Positions 52,060 to 61,648 are shown, counted from the first letter of the stretch. The stretch is DNA of 64,000 nt from Streptomyces sp. NBC_00250 (GCF_036192275.1 NZ_CP108088.1:1674001-1738000); one strand, 5' to 3'. The notes: a model not told the origin generated them from the letters alone. Program-made: numbers and translations.

Positions 52060-53046
52060 CTACAGGGTGGCATCGGTCGAGATGTACTCGATCCGAGGCT
52101 GGTTCGTCCCGTCGAAGAGACCAGTGAAGGACAGCGTGGGCTTGATGATCCCGAATCCGTCGACCACCGGCGGGGCCTCGTCGAACCGGACCGCCGGCAG
52201 GGTGATCCGGAACGTCTCGGCGTAGGTGTCCTCGATCGTGGCGCCGATGAACTCCAGGACCAGCGATGTCGCTGCGTCCGAGGTGTGGAGGTCGTCGAGG
52301 ATGGTATCGACGTAGTCCATCTCCAGTGATCCGGTGATCTTCACCTGGTCGTTCGTGATCGGCTCGGCCTTCAGGCCGGACGCCCCGGCGTAGAACCGCT
52401 CGACGTCCTGCGGTCGCTCGATCTTCACGCTCGCCTTGCGGATGCCGCTGCGAGCCGCCTCCGAGCTGTACGTTCCGGTCTTCACCGCCATCTGCGTGAA
52501 GTGGAACGGAGCCATGGTGGGGTAGCTCGCGGCAGCCAGGACGGACGTCTCCTCGACGTCCTTGGCGTCGATCTCGAAGCTCGCGGTGAGCATCTCGCCC
52601 ACGCCGCAGGAGAACTCGCCGCTGACAACCTTGCAGCCGAGGAAGTTCTTCCTCGTCACCGTGCCGGTCGTGAGCGGCACACCCTTCTGGATCGTCAGCG
52701 ACTTCCCTGCGACATCGGCCAGGGTGTGGGTCTGAAGGTAGGCCGTGGTCGTTTCCTGCTGGACAGGGGTGACCGACGTCCCCATGAGGGCCTGGAGCAG
52801 CAGCCCCATGGCCTTCGTGGTCACCTCCAGGTCGATGCTGCCGGAGGCCTGCCGCTGAGTGACGACGCGACGGGAAGACAGCGGCAGGAGGCGGCCGGCC
52901 GCGATGCCCGCGGACTGCGCGGTCGTCTTCTTGAGCTGGAGGCCTTCCTTCGTGAACTCGATGAACTGCGTCGGCGCCACGTAGGTGCCGTATGTCGACT
53001 CGGGAGCGATGCCCAGTTGGGCGCCGAGTCCGGATCCGATCGCCAC
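52060..53046 (-). CDS. Major tail (tube) protein
   Basis: A 328-residue protein with the typical N-terminal LGAQLGIAPESTYGTYVAPTQFIEFTKEGLQLKK and a beta-rich body (GSIDLEVTTKAMGLLLQALMG; LGCKVVSGEFSCGVGEMLTASFEIDA). The sequence pattern matches siphophage tail tube proteins of the Phage_tail_2-like group. It is translated just after a small gene (53050-53313). Confidence 0.85.
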   Translation of the reverse strand: MAIGSGLGAQLGIAPESTYGTYVAPTQFIEFTKEGLQLKKTTAQSAGIAAGRLLPLSSRRVVTQRQASGSIDLEVTTKAMGLLLQALMGTSVTPVQQETTTAYLQTHTLADVAGKSLTIQKGVPLTTGTVTRKNFLGCKVVSGEFSCGVGEMLTASFEIDAKDVEETSVLAAASYPTMAPFHFTQMAVKTGTYSSEAARSGIRKASVKIERPQDVERFYAGASGLKAEPITNDQVKITGSLEMDYVDTILDDLHTSDAATSLVLEFIGATIEDTYAETFRITLPAVRFDEAPPVVDGFGIIKPTLSFTGLFDGTNQPRIEYISTDATL

Positions 53047-53049
53047 GGG

Positions 53050-53313
53050 TCAGCCCTCCTTCGCTGCAGACTTGGACGCCGTCTTCTTCTGGGCCGCGGC
53101 CGCGGGGGCGGTCTGGCCAAATGTGACCGTCTCGGGGCCGTGCTCACCGCGCCACTGGGCGGGTTCCTCGACGGCCTGCCACGTGCCGGGCTGGCAGACG
53201 TAGCCGTCGAAGCGGTCATCGGGGATCTCGACGATCTGGTCAGGGTTGATGGCCCGAGAGCCGAGCTCCGGCACGGTGACCGGCTCCGGGCCGAGGAAGC
53301 GCACGCGCGCCAT
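53050..53313 (-). CDS. Small structural-operon protein
   Basis: An 87-residue protein with a SH3-like start (MARVRFLGPEPVTVPELGS), DGYVCQPGTWQAV, and a Lys/Ala-rich end. Similar short proteins occur before tail tube genes in actinophages and may be head-tail joining or decoration proteins. ATG at 53313 after GAGGAGACC. Confidence 0.65.
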   Translation of the reverse strand: MARVRFLGPEPVTVPELGSRAINPDQIVEIPDDRFDGYVCQPGTWQAVEEPAQWRGEHGPETVTFGQTAPAAAAQKKTASKSAAKEG

Positions 53314-53342
53314 GAGGGTCTCCTCGAAGGTGGTGTAGTGGG

Positions 53343-53810
53343 TCAGATGCGGGCGAGGTACGTGACCGTGAATCCGACTCCGGCCCGGGCGCCCTGATCG
53401 GTGTTGGCCTGGCGCAGGGAGGCGCCTGCGACCTGGGCCCACTGGACGACGCCGTTCAGCGTCGGGGCCTCCGGCGCGGCCTCACTGGCGCGGAGGGCGT
53501 CCTCGACGACAGCCAGGAGCTCGAAGCCACGCTGCCTGCGGGGACGGATGTCGGCATCGCCAGTCCAGCAGTCGATCCAGCAGGAGATGACGCCGTTCTC
53601 CTCCCGCTGCCGGGCGCCGATGTACGCGAAGTCCTGGAGCATGGACGCGCCCTCGCCCTCGCCGGGCTGGTAGCCGATGCACACCTGGTCGGCGACCGAC
53701 TGGTCATCCACCGGCGGCCCGTCCACGATCTGCACGCCGGTCAAGGCGGGTGCGGCCCGGAGGATCTCCAGCAGTGCATCGATCGCCGCAGGAACGACAG
53801 AGGTCGCCAT
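53343..53810 (-). CDS. Tail terminator-like minor tail protein
   Basis: A 155-residue protein, with IDALLEILRAAPALTGVQIVDGPPVDDQ at the start and GASLRQANTDQGARAGVGFTVTYLARI at the end, as in tail terminator/minor tail proteins (gpU-like). The position between connector and tail tube genes agrees. Its start overlaps the stop of the connector gene by one base. Confidence 0.7.
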   Translation of the reverse strand: MATSVVPAAIDALLEILRAAPALTGVQIVDGPPVDDQSVADQVCIGYQPGEGEGASMLQDFAYIGARQREENGVISCWIDCWTGDADIRPRRQRGFELLAVVEDALRASEAAPEAPTLNGVVQWAQVAGASLRQANTDQGARAGVGFTVTYLARI

Positions 53811-54622
53811 CAGCCCACCCCCGGCGGCAGTCGGTACGGCTCCATTAGCTGGAGCGCGCGGTTCGGGATGGCGTAGCCGAAGTGTGGCGTGGGCTCGTTG
53901 ACATCGAAGTCACCCGTGCCAAGCTGCGGCCGCTGCGGGCCCTGCCGGGTTTGCCACAGGTGCCGCAGGATGATCCGGGCCGCCGCGGTGAGCGAGGCAG
54001 GGACGACCAGCCGGCCGACCCGGGTCGCGAAGACGAGGGGGCCGACGAGCATGCCGCCGTCCAGACGCCGAACGATTCCGGTACCGGGGTCGAGGTCAAG
54101 TTCTGCCGTGGCGTACCCAGTGCCGTCGGCGAGCAGCGCGGTGACGGACACCAGCTCAATGACCGGAATGGCCCGCAGCGCGATGGACGAGGCGCAGCGG
54201 AAATCGACCCGCTCGGTGGCGGTCCGGACGACGACCGGCCCGCAAGTCCCCTCGATGCCTGCCGTGATCGACTCGATCCAGGATCGGAGCTCGTCGTCCT
54301 CCGCCGTGCTGGTGAGCCTCAGGTACTGCTTGGCGTCCGAGAGCGAGAGGATCCCCGGCGGGGCGGCCTCGCGAACGTCGAAGGAGTCGGTATGGGCATC
54401 TACCGGGCTGGTGAACTGCCAGCGGATCACATGCCGTCCGGCCTGAGCCGTCGGATAGTCGACCCGGTACTGGCCTGTGCCCGACTCCGATGCCGTCGGG
54501 GAGGCGGTTGTGCCGTCCGGCAGGGTCACCGTAACGGTGACACCGCTGGCGGTGGTGAGGGTGCCGCCAGGGTCTCGACACTCCGCGGTCAGGCGCGCTG
54601 TCGCGCCGAGGTCGAACGGCAT
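53810..54622 (-). CDS. Head-tail connector protein with N-terminal Ig-like domain
   Basis: A 270-residue protein in two parts. The first ~85 residues form a beta-sandwich-like domain (GVTVTVTLPDGTTASPT). The rest is the gp6-like connector (LSLSDAKQYLRLTSTAEDDELRSWIESITAGIEGTCG...; ASLTAAARIILRHLWQTRQGP). The fused Ig-like domain is an elaboration that could be exposed on the virion. Confidence 0.78.
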   Translation of the reverse strand: MPFDLGATARLTAECRDPGGTLTTASGVTVTVTLPDGTTASPTASESGTGQYRVDYPTAQAGRHVIRWQFTSPVDAHTDSFDVREAAPPGILSLSDAKQYLRLTSTAEDDELRSWIESITAGIEGTCGPVVVRTATERVDFRCASSIALRAIPVIELVSVTALLADGTGYATAELDLDPGTGIVRRLDGGMLVGPLVFATRVGRLVVPASLTAAARIILRHLWQTRQGPQRPQLGTGDFDVNEPTPHFGYAIPNRALQLMEPYRLPPGVG

Positions 54623-54639
54623 GATCCGTCACCGGTCCT

Positions 54640-55053
54640 CTACGCGCGCGAAGGGGGCATCTTCCGTGGCCAGCCCAGCGTGATCGTCGCCCCGTAGATG
54701 CCACCCGTCGACGGCGTGCCCGACACCGTCACGACGACGCGGAGGTAGCGCTGGTGGCCGGTGTACCCGATCTCGTGGACACGGTCGTCGTTGGCGGACG
54801 TGATCGCAGGTTCCGAACCCTGCAGGAACTCGTTCGCGACGGCAGTCCAGTCCGATCCGTTCGGAGAGTCCTGCACCTCGACGGTGTGGGTGCCGTCGGT
54901 GACGACGCCCGCGTGGACGGCGATGAGGGCAGATCGGAATCCGCCCTCATCCGTCATCCGGTCCACCGTCGTGCCAGTTGTGGTTGTGGTCCGGGGGCCG
55001 GCCGGAAGGACGGTCGACTTCACCAGGGCGACGTTGTAGAGACTGGACCTCAC
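54640..55053 (-). CDS. Phage structural protein (beta-rich)
   Basis: A 137-residue beta-rich protein (HTVEVQDSPNGSDWTAVANEFLQ, HQRYLRVVVTVSGTPSTGG). The GTG at 55053 overlaps the previous stop. Proteins like this occur after capsid genes of actinophages and may decorate the head. Function inferred from place. Confidence 0.65.
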   Translation of the reverse strand: MRSSLYNVALVKSTVLPAGPRTTTTTGTTVDRMTDEGGFRSALIAVHAGVVTDGTHTVEVQDSPNGSDWTAVANEFLQGSEPAITSANDDRVHEIGYTGHQRYLRVVVTVSGTPSTGGIYGATITLGWPRKMPPSRA

Positions 55054-55340
55054 TTCGTGCCTCCCTCGCTGGAGCCCGAGTCGGGCTGGGCGTCCGGCTT
55101 CTTGGCGGCCACCTTCTTGGCCGCGCCCCGGCCAACCGATCGCTTCTCGCCCGGGGCGGCAGTGGCCTGCTCGACCCGGGATGCCGAGCGATCGGACACG
55201 TAGGTCTCGACGTCCTCGAAGAGAGCCTCGCGTCCCTTGATGACTGGGTGGTCGTCGGCAACGAGCTGCCCCACCGTGAACATGTGGGGAGCCCCGTTGA
55301 TGTTGGCGGCGAACGCCGCCTTGCACCGCTTGATAGCCAC
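55050..55340 (-). CDS. Small protein following the capsid gene
   Basis: A 96-residue protein beginning VAIKRCKAAFAANINGAPHMFTVGQLVADDHPVIKGREALFEDVE, with a Lys/Ala-rich tail. The same kind of small protein often follows actinophage capsid genes. GTG at 55340 after AAAGGAAG. Confidence 0.65.
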   Translation of the reverse strand: MAIKRCKAAFAANINGAPHMFTVGQLVADDHPVIKGREALFEDVETYVSDRSASRVEQATAAPGEKRSVGRGAAKKVAAKKPDAQPDSGSSEGGTK

Positions 55341-55408
55341 TGATCTGCTTCCTTTCTGCAGCGCGGCGGATCCATGGCTCGCTGGACCCACCGCGCAGCT
55401 GATGACTG

Positions 55409-56899
55409 TCAGGCAGTCGTGGCCAGGTTGAGCATGCGGAACGCGGCGTCGTTGACGCTGTCGGCGCCGACCCGGTAGTACGCGTACCAGCCGCGCTGGC
55501 CCGTCGGACGCTGGTTGGCACCCACGAGGTGCGGGATGAACTCCACCGTCATACCGACCCGGTCCGCGATGACGTAGTTGGAGAAGTCGCCGTACACGGC
55601 CAGGTAGTTGTTGGCCGTGGCCGCGACGTCGAACGTGCCGTCCATGTCCTCGGCCTCCAGGGCCGGGCGACCCAGGAGCTCCGGCGGGACGTCGGCGCCG
55701 ATCCGCTCCCACATCTGGGCGCCGCCAGACGTGTCGAACTGGCGGATCAGGTTGTAGATCGCCCGGTTCGCCAGCCACGAAGCTCCGGCGCGGTACCGGG
55801 CCGGGAGGGCGTTGTCGAGCTTGTAGATGTCGGCCGCGGCGAAGGTCTCCGCCGTCGTCGGCGCGACCTCGGACGAACCGCCGGCCAGAGCGGTCACGAT
55901 GCCGGTCGGCTGACCGGAGCCGGAGCCCGTCGTGAACGCCGCCGCCTCGAGGGTGTCGCGGCCGAACGCCAGGAGGCGGGCGACTTCCTGGGTGACGTTC
56001 GCCTCGTCCTCGAGTGCCTCGATCGAGATCGGGACGAAGCCGGCCGCCTTGTGGACGGGGACGGTCGGCTGCGCGAACGTGGTGGAGTCGTCCGAGACCT
56101 GGGCGCCTTCCGCGTCCCAGCTCCAGGACACGGCGCCGGAGGAGACGCCGTTCCACACGTCGCCGGTGGCGACCACCTGACGGGCCACCTGCCTGATCTG
56201 GTTGCGGCTGCCGTTTGCGGTGATGATGACCGTCGGGTCGAGCTGGAACGGCACCAGGTAGCCACCCGCCGAGTCGGTGAGCGACATGGCCCGCTCGAGG
56301 GCGCGCTGCTCGTCGAGGGTGATCATGTGCCCCTTGCCCGCCGCAACCTTCGACCAGGCCCGCAGGTACTCGGGCGAGCTGGTGGCCAGGCAGTGGCGGG
56401 CGATGCGTCCGTCGCCGTCGTCCCACTTCTCGATGATGTCGGTGGCAGCGGCGCGGACGCGGTCGCTGGCTCCGCCCATCTTCGTGATTGCGGAGAGGGC
56501 TCGGGCCCGCATCTCGTGGGCGACCTGCCCCTTCGACTGGCCGAACGTGCGGACCTCCGAGAGGTCCCACGGGTTGCGGAAGCGCCTGTCCTCGACCGAG
56601 TCGGGGTTGAGGATCGGGTCGGCGTCGTAGCCGTCGGCACCGTGCGAGGAGCCACCGATGGTGCGCACCTGGGTCGCGGCAGGCCGGCGCTCGGTGGCGG
56701 TGGTGGCGGACCTGACGCGCTCCAGCGCGGACTTGCGCTCCAGCTGACGCCGGTGGGCGTCGACCTCGGCGAACTCGCGGGTCAGCTCGTCGAAGGACTG
56801 CTCGTCCTCGGCGGTGAGCTCGGGCTTCTCCTCGAGGCGCTCCAGCTCGGCCTTGATGTCGTTGAGGCGGATGACGGACTGCGGGTGGGAGAGCTCCAT
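55409..56899 (-). CDS. HK97-type major capsid protein
   Basis: A 496-residue capsid protein. Residues 1-75 form a charged coiled coil (delta/scaffold region, IKAELERLEEKPELTAEDEQSFDELTREFAEVDAHRRQLER) that the protease removes. The fold region includes GGYLVPFQLDPTVII, VPISIEALEDEANVTQEVARLLAFGRDTLEAAAFTTGSGSGQPTGI and FSNYVIADRVGMTVEFIPHL. Its ATG overlaps the protease stop, coupling the two. Confidence 0.93.
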   Translation of the reverse strand: MELSHPQSVIRLNDIKAELERLEEKPELTAEDEQSFDELTREFAEVDAHRRQLERKSALERVRSATTATERRPAATQVRTIGGSSHGADGYDADPILNPDSVEDRRFRNPWDLSEVRTFGQSKGQVAHEMRARALSAITKMGGASDRVRAAATDIIEKWDDGDGRIARHCLATSSPEYLRAWSKVAAGKGHMITLDEQRALERAMSLTDSAGGYLVPFQLDPTVIITANGSRNQIRQVARQVVATGDVWNGVSSGAVSWSWDAEGAQVSDDSTTFAQPTVPVHKAAGFVPISIEALEDEANVTQEVARLLAFGRDTLEAAAFTTGSGSGQPTGIVTALAGGSSEVAPTTAETFAAADIYKLDNALPARYRAGASWLANRAIYNLIRQFDTSGGAQMWERIGADVPPELLGRPALEAEDMDGTFDVAATANNYLAVYGDFSNYVIADRVGMTVEFIPHLVGANQRPTGQRGWYAYYRVGADSVNDAAFRMLNLATTA

Positions 56900-57852
56900 C
56901 AGCTCTTCTCCTTCGGGGTGTCGATGGACGCGAGGCGCTCCCCCATGAGCCCGGTGATCTCGCGGATCTGGGCACGGAGGGCGGCGGTGCGCGGGGAAGG
57001 CGACGGGTGCCCATCGGCGGGCGGCGCGTCAGTGGTGCTGGAGGCTGGCGGGTGCTCCCGTTCGAGCGGCGCGCCAAGGGGTGAGGTCTCGGGGGCCGGC
57101 TGCTCAGGGAGCGGGCCGGGGACGGTGCGGTAGAGAAGGGCCGCGGCGACCTCGCGGCGCAGTTGCGGGTCCTCGGGAATCTGAGGGGCCGCGGCGTCAC
57201 GCGCGAGGGACGCGCGGATCTGCCGGGTCAGCTGGTCGTCTGCGGTCAGGCCGTCGGCCATGTCCCGGGCCCGCACGGACACGCTGGTGCCCGCATAGGC
57301 CGGAAAGACCACCGGCCCGAGCTCTCGGCACTTCAGCTCGATCAGCTCCCGCCGGAGCGGACCGCGGTCCCCCGGCTGCCACAGCAGGTGGCCGATCTCG
57401 TCCTCGCGGACAACCTTTCCGTGGACGTCGGTCCACTGCTCGCGGACGACCTCGAACCGGAAGGACATCCCCTTGACGGTCTTCTCGGCGATGGCGTCCC
57501 GGACCGGGGCCATCAGCCAGTTGTCCGTGATCCGGGCCTCGACGTAAAGGCCGTCGTCGTCCTCGCGAAGGTCGACGATCGAACCGATCGGGAGCGAGCC
57601 GATGAGCGGGTGCCGACCATGGTCGAACTGGAGGACCGGCGTCGACTCGCGGATTGTCTTCCGGAAGGCGCCCTTGCGGATCGTCTCCGTGAACGAGCCC
57701 TCCCACGAGTCGATCTCCGTGCCCTGGCCGAACACGGCGGCGTACCCGCGAAGGGTCTGGCCGTCATCGTCCGGCTCTTCGTCGGCTCGCTGGAACGAGA
57801 ACGGCGCGGACCTGGTCAGGTCTCGCGCCGTGGGATGCAGCAGGGTGCCCAT
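56899..57852 (-). CDS. HK97-family prohead protease
   Basis: A 317-residue serine protease that matures the prohead. Family signals are TLRGYAAVFGQGTEIDSWEGSFTETIRKGAF, QFDHGRHPLIGSLPIGSI (catalytic His region) and KGMSFRFEVVREQW (catalytic Ser). The last ~100 residues are proline-rich and may act as scaffold. Its start shares one base with the portal stop. Confidence 0.92.
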   Translation of the reverse strand: MGTLLHPTARDLTRSAPFSFQRADEEPDDDGQTLRGYAAVFGQGTEIDSWEGSFTETIRKGAFRKTIRESTPVLQFDHGRHPLIGSLPIGSIVDLREDDDGLYVEARITDNWLMAPVRDAIAEKTVKGMSFRFEVVREQWTDVHGKVVREDEIGHLLWQPGDRGPLRRELIELKCRELGPVVFPAYAGTSVSVRARDMADGLTADDQLTRQIRASLARDAAAPQIPEDPQLRREVAAALLYRTVPGPLPEQPAPETSPLGAPLEREHPPASSTTDAPPADGHPSPSPRTAALRAQIREITGLMGERLASIDTPKEKS

Positions 57853-59192
57853 CAGGTCCCCTCCTCAGGTGGCGTGGGCATGGTGGGCGGCCCGGGTGTA
57901 CCGGGGGCCTGGAGTTGGACGGAGAAGAGCCCGGTGTGCTCCAACAGGGACCAGTCCTCGCCCTGGACAGCGCGCTGTACGGACTCCGGGGTGTATCCGG
58001 CATCCACGAGGGCGCGGATCGTCCTGCTCTGGATCCCTTGGATTTCGGCGGCGTCCTTCCGGTCCTCGCGGAGGAACGGGACGTCGCGGACGTCGTACCA
58101 GAGCCGTGTCGCAGGGCCCGGGGAGGCGAGCAGCGGAGCAAAGGAGCCGGCGGCGTTGCCCCACAGGGGGTGGATCGTGCCGTCCGCGAGGCGGCGTCTG
58201 GCTTGCCCGTAGTTGGAGTAAGTGGCGGCTGCCAGGCCTTCGGAGAAGCCGACGATGACCGGCGGCACGCCGGCTGCGGACGCGATGCGGGTTTCGCCGG
58301 CGCCTTGGACCTTCGCGAAGTCGAGCTGTTGGAAGTCCTTACCCACGACGCTGACGTCGGCGCCGCCGCCCAGGTACAGGGTCTTGTAGGCGTTCTCGAT
58401 GCCGCGATGCCCCGAGTCCATCTTCGCCTTGAAGGCGGCGAAGGCGTCCGGGGTCACCTCGCGGTCGAGCTTGACCACCAGGTTCGGCGTCGCGGCGTTC
58501 TCCATGAACTTCCGCTTGTGCACCGACATCAGGTTGTCGTTCTGCGTCTCCCGCAGCACCGGAGTCAGCCACGACATGCCGCGGTACGTCGCCAGCGGAT
58601 CCGGGACCGGTGCGAAGTGCGCCACCTCGTCCGCCAACAGCGGCACCGGGTCGCCGCCGGGCTCCTGGTACAGGTAGCCCAGCCGCTTCCAACCCAGTTG
58701 CCCGCCACGGAGCTGCCGGCGCTCCAGGACGATCTGCACCCAGTCGGGGCGCATCCGGACCATCTCGGGGCCGTCGCGCATCCAGTAGCTGTTGCCCGCG
58801 AGGTCAGCGTCCTGAACGACCCGGGCGAGCAGATCCTGAGTCGTCCCACCAACCCACGGCGTCTCCAGAATCGACAGCTCCGTGTTGCCGAACATCTCGC
58901 TGGGCCGGCCATGATTCAGGCGCTGCCACGTGAACCGGGACGACGAGAACACGGACTGTCGGGCCACCATGCAGGCCCAGACGATCGGGTTGGTCGCAAA
59001 GAGAGTGGCGTACCCCGGGAGGTCCCCAGGGGCCTTCTCCGCCGCCTGGCCGGGCTGCGTCTGCGTGATCCCGAGCTGAGAGAAGCCGCCGTAGCCGAGG
59101 GACTCCTGGAGGAGCTGGGCGTAGTCGTCGATCGTCGAAATCGACCGGCTCGGGCTGCCCTTGCGGCGCCGCGACTTCCACAGGGTCGTCAC
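57852..59192 (-). CDS. HK97-family portal protein
   Basis: A 446-residue portal. Conserved parts are NPIVWACMVARQSVFSSSRF, LLARVVQDADLAGNSYWMRD, RGMSWLTPVLRETQNDN, and GVPPVIVGFSEGLAAATYSNYGQARRRLADGTIHPLW. Twelve copies form the DNA channel at the vertex. The GTG at 59192 overlaps the previous small gene stop. Confidence 0.93.
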   Translation of the reverse strand: MTTLWKSRRRKGSPSRSISTIDDYAQLLQESLGYGGFSQLGITQTQPGQAAEKAPGDLPGYATLFATNPIVWACMVARQSVFSSSRFTWQRLNHGRPSEMFGNTELSILETPWVGGTTQDLLARVVQDADLAGNSYWMRDGPEMVRMRPDWVQIVLERRQLRGGQLGWKRLGYLYQEPGGDPVPLLADEVAHFAPVPDPLATYRGMSWLTPVLRETQNDNLMSVHKRKFMENAATPNLVVKLDREVTPDAFAAFKAKMDSGHRGIENAYKTLYLGGGADVSVVGKDFQQLDFAKVQGAGETRIASAAGVPPVIVGFSEGLAAATYSNYGQARRRLADGTIHPLWGNAAGSFAPLLASPGPATRLWYDVRDVPFLREDRKDAAEIQGIQSRTIRALVDAGYTPESVQRAVQGEDWSLLEHTGLFSVQLQAPGTPGPPTMPTPPEEGT

Positions 59193-59368
59193 GTGTCGTC
59201 ACCGCCAATGTCGGCGATGACGACGCAATAGGCGACAAGCATCACCCCGCTGGAGATCAAAGCCGCCGCCAGGTCGACCGCCAGCCCCACCCCGGCCGTC
59301 ACCAGCCCGCCGCCAGCCAGGACTCCGGCGCGGGCCCAGCCCTTGCGGGTCAGTCGAAAGCGATCCAT
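59189..59368 (-). CDS. Small membrane protein between terminase and portal
   Basis: A 59-residue protein (MDRFRLTRKGWARAGVLAGG...) with two hydrophobic stretches. It overlaps the terminase end by 19 bp and the portal start by 4 bp, which supports a coupled real gene. No known function. Confidence 0.6.
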   Translation of the reverse strand: MDRFRLTRKGWARAGVLAGGGLVTAGVGLAVDLAAALISSGVMLVAYCVVIADIGGDDT

Positions 59369-60861
59369 GGCTCCACCTCATCCGGCTTCTCTTCGACCTC
59401 TGCGCTCAGGCCCCAGCGGGCGAGCGTGACTCCCACGAGGGGGCTGATGTCGACTCCGACTCCGCGGCGGGCCCACGCCCACGCCTCGCCCAGGTCGCGC
59501 TTCCTGGCACCCGCAAGTGCCACAGAGAGGGGCGCCTGGCCGATGTGGACCAGCTGCTGCGAGACCACGGCGTCATAGAACTGGCCGGTCGCCTGGGCGA
59601 CGTCCCGGGCCCGCGGAGTGACCACCTCGATGCCCAGGCGTTCCTCCAGCTCCTTGATGAAGGACCCAGCTGGTGACGACGGATCGATGACCCAACAGCG
59701 CGGAGACCACTTCTCGTGCAGCTCGGCGGCCCGGTCCACCACCCACTGGGTGCCCGGCCGGTTCTCGATGACCTCAACGTGGACGACGGCGTCGTTGCGG
59801 CCCGCGATGCAGATGGAGGTGTGCGACCGCTCCGGCGTGGTGTCGATCGCGAAGGAGTACGGGGCCTCCGGCTGGCTGTCTGCCTCCACCAGGGCTTCCC
59901 AGACGTCCTTCCCGATGACCGACCACGAGTCGCCTTCCTCGGCCGGATAGTCCCCGACCCCAAGCCGCTCACGGGCGAAGATCTCAGGACCCATGGTGCG
60001 GCGCTCGCGCTCGGTGTGCTCCAGCGTCAGCCGGTACCCAAGTGCAGGGTTGGCCTTCGCCACCGACTCCGGGGCGAGCGGGTCGTCGTGGTCGGCGCAG
60101 TTGGTCGCGCACTCCTTGACGTGCGCGTTGATCGACCATTCCAGGTAGGCAAGCGAAGGATCGGGCTCGCCGGACTCCATAGCCGCAAGGGCACGGCGCC
60201 GGATGCGGGCGAGCTGGAGGGACTGGGCTCCGATCCCTGCCGATCCGAGGTACCAGACCTGAGGGTCATCGACAGCCGCCATTGTGGGCATCAGTGCGCC
60301 CATGGCGTCGTCGCCGAGAATCATGTCCTCGTCGAGGATGATGCAGTCTCCGGTGAAGCCTCGACCGCTGCCACCAGAGCGGGCCAGGAAGCGGAGCCGC
60401 TGGCCGGTGATTAGCTCGATCGCTTCCTCGCCGGTCGTTCGCCGCACCCGCGCGACGCGTTTCCGCAGATGGTCGGCGTTTACGATCAGTGATTCGATCC
60501 TGCGGAATGCTTCAATTGCCGTCTTGAACTCGTGGGCACTGTGGATGATCAGGCCCTCGCCAAGCAGGTACAAGCCTGCAAGCTCCCGAGCTTCGATGAT
60601 CGACCCTTTGCCGTTCTGCCGGCTCACAGTGACGGCGACCTCGAAGGCGCTGTGGCGGCCGTCTGCGGTCTCTCCGAGGCCCACCGTGAGGGCATGCTGC
60701 TGCCACGGGTCAAGAATCAGGCCGGCTGACGCTGCGAGTTCGATCGCTTCAGGACCGGCAGAGGAGACGTAGGGCGGGACAGTCTCGATGCGGGGCCGCT
60801 GGGCGCCGCGCAGGCGTTCAGGCGCTGTGGCGGCGCTTCTCTCGGCGAGCTTGGATCTCAT
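59350..60861 (-). CDS. Phage terminase large subunit
   Basis: A 503-residue packaging ATPase/nuclease. The Walker A-like motif is VSRQNGKGS (about 80-88) and Walker B is GDCIILDEDMILG. The nuclease half has AIDTTPERSHTSICIAG and WVIDPSSPAGSF, with Asp residues for metal. The start at 60861 (MRSKLAERS) was preferred over 60894. It overlaps the gene before it by about 40 bp. Confidence 0.93.
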   Translation of the reverse strand: MRSKLAERSAATAPERLRGAQRPRIETVPPYVSSAGPEAIELAASAGLILDPWQQHALTVGLGETADGRHSAFEVAVTVSRQNGKGSIIEARELAGLYLLGEGLIIHSAHEFKTAIEAFRRIESLIVNADHLRKRVARVRRTTGEEAIELITGQRLRFLARSGGSGRGFTGDCIILDEDMILGDDAMGALMPTMAAVDDPQVWYLGSAGIGAQSLQLARIRRRALAAMESGEPDPSLAYLEWSINAHVKECATNCADHDDPLAPESVAKANPALGYRLTLEHTERERRTMGPEIFARERLGVGDYPAEEGDSWSVIGKDVWEALVEADSQPEAPYSFAIDTTPERSHTSICIAGRNDAVVHVEVIENRPGTQWVVDRAAELHEKWSPRCWVIDPSSPAGSFIKELEERLGIEVVTPRARDVAQATGQFYDAVVSQQLVHIGQAPLSVALAGARKRDLGEAWAWARRGVGVDISPLVGVTLARWGLSAEVEEKPDEVEPWIAFD

Positions 60862-61069
60862 CGAGTGCGTCCCCCTCCGATCGGACCGGAGCAAGTGCGC
60901 GCAGCGTCTTCATCACGACACCCAGCTCGCGGGCTACCACAGCTCGGGAGGTCGGGGCCTCTGTCTCGTCGAACGTCCTGGCCAATGCCAACGCCAGTTC
61001 CGCCTGGCCTGGCGCTACAGCCATCACTCCAAGCTGGTCGATCTCCGCCTGGATCTCCTCGGCAACCAC
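60818..61069 (-). CDS. Terminase small subunit-like protein
   Basis: An 83-residue helical protein (IQAEIDQLGVMAVAPGQAELALALARTFDE...; ARELGVVMKTLRALAP) directly before the large terminase. Its size and place match small terminase-like proteins of actinophages. GTG start at 61069 after GAGGGGG. Confidence 0.65.
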   Translation of the reverse strand: MVAEEIQAEIDQLGVMAVAPGQAELALALARTFDETEAPTSRAVVARELGVVMKTLRALAPVRSEGDALDEIQARREKRRHSA

Positions 61070-61078
61070 GACGCCCCC

Positions 61079-61648
61079 TCAGCCGATCAGGGCCAGCTGC
61101 TGGCTACCCCGGGGCCCCTTCGCGCTGTTGCACACGAAGTGCGCCAGTTGCACGTTCGCGCGGGTGTCGTCCCCGCCCTCTGAGACAGGCACGACGTGGT
61201 CGATCGTCGGTGCCTTCGGGTGCGGTACGCGCTCATCCATCGCCGCAGGCTTGCCGCAGAGCCGGCACAGCCCCCTGTCGCGCTCTGCAATCTGTGCCAG
61301 CGTGTACGGCTCCGAGACACCGCCACGCTTTGCTGCACGCCGGCGTCGATTCTTCGCCTGCCAGTACAGGCGCTGACGCTCCAACGATTCCGGAGAACGG
61401 CCACGCGGGCCAGCGCCCGACTTGTTGGAAGCAGCGCACCTCTGAGAGCACCAACGCTGAGCAGCTGACCGCGCCTTGAAGGGAGCGCCACAGGCGGAGC
61501 AGGGCCGGTCGTTGCAGCGCCCTTTCCGCTCACCGTGGGACCGAAAGGCGGTCAAACAGTCGGCGCAGCGCCTACGGTCACGCCCATGCGTTGACTGTTC
61601 GCCGACAGCGCCGCAGTCGACACAGGTGAAGGGCTTCGTCAAGGACAC
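61079..61648 (-). CDS. HNH endonuclease with zinc ribbons
   Basis: A 189-residue protein. Zinc pairs are CVDCG/CADC, CSACG/CSQRC and CRLCG; the HNH motif is TIDHVVPVSEGGDDTRANVQLAHFVCN near the end. HNH proteins next to terminase assist DNA packaging in many HK97-like phages. The GTG at 61648 follows GGGAGGTCCT. It is the first gene of the morphogenesis operon after a hairpin. Confidence 0.9.
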   Translation of the reverse strand: MSLTKPFTCVDCGAVGEQSTHGRDRRRCADCLTAFRSHGERKGRCNDRPCSACGAPFKARSAAQRWCSQRCAASNKSGAGPRGRSPESLERQRLYWQAKNRRRRAAKRGGVSEPYTLAQIAERDRGLCRLCGKPAAMDERVPHPKAPTIDHVVPVSEGGDDTRANVQLAHFVCNSAKGPRGSQQLALIG

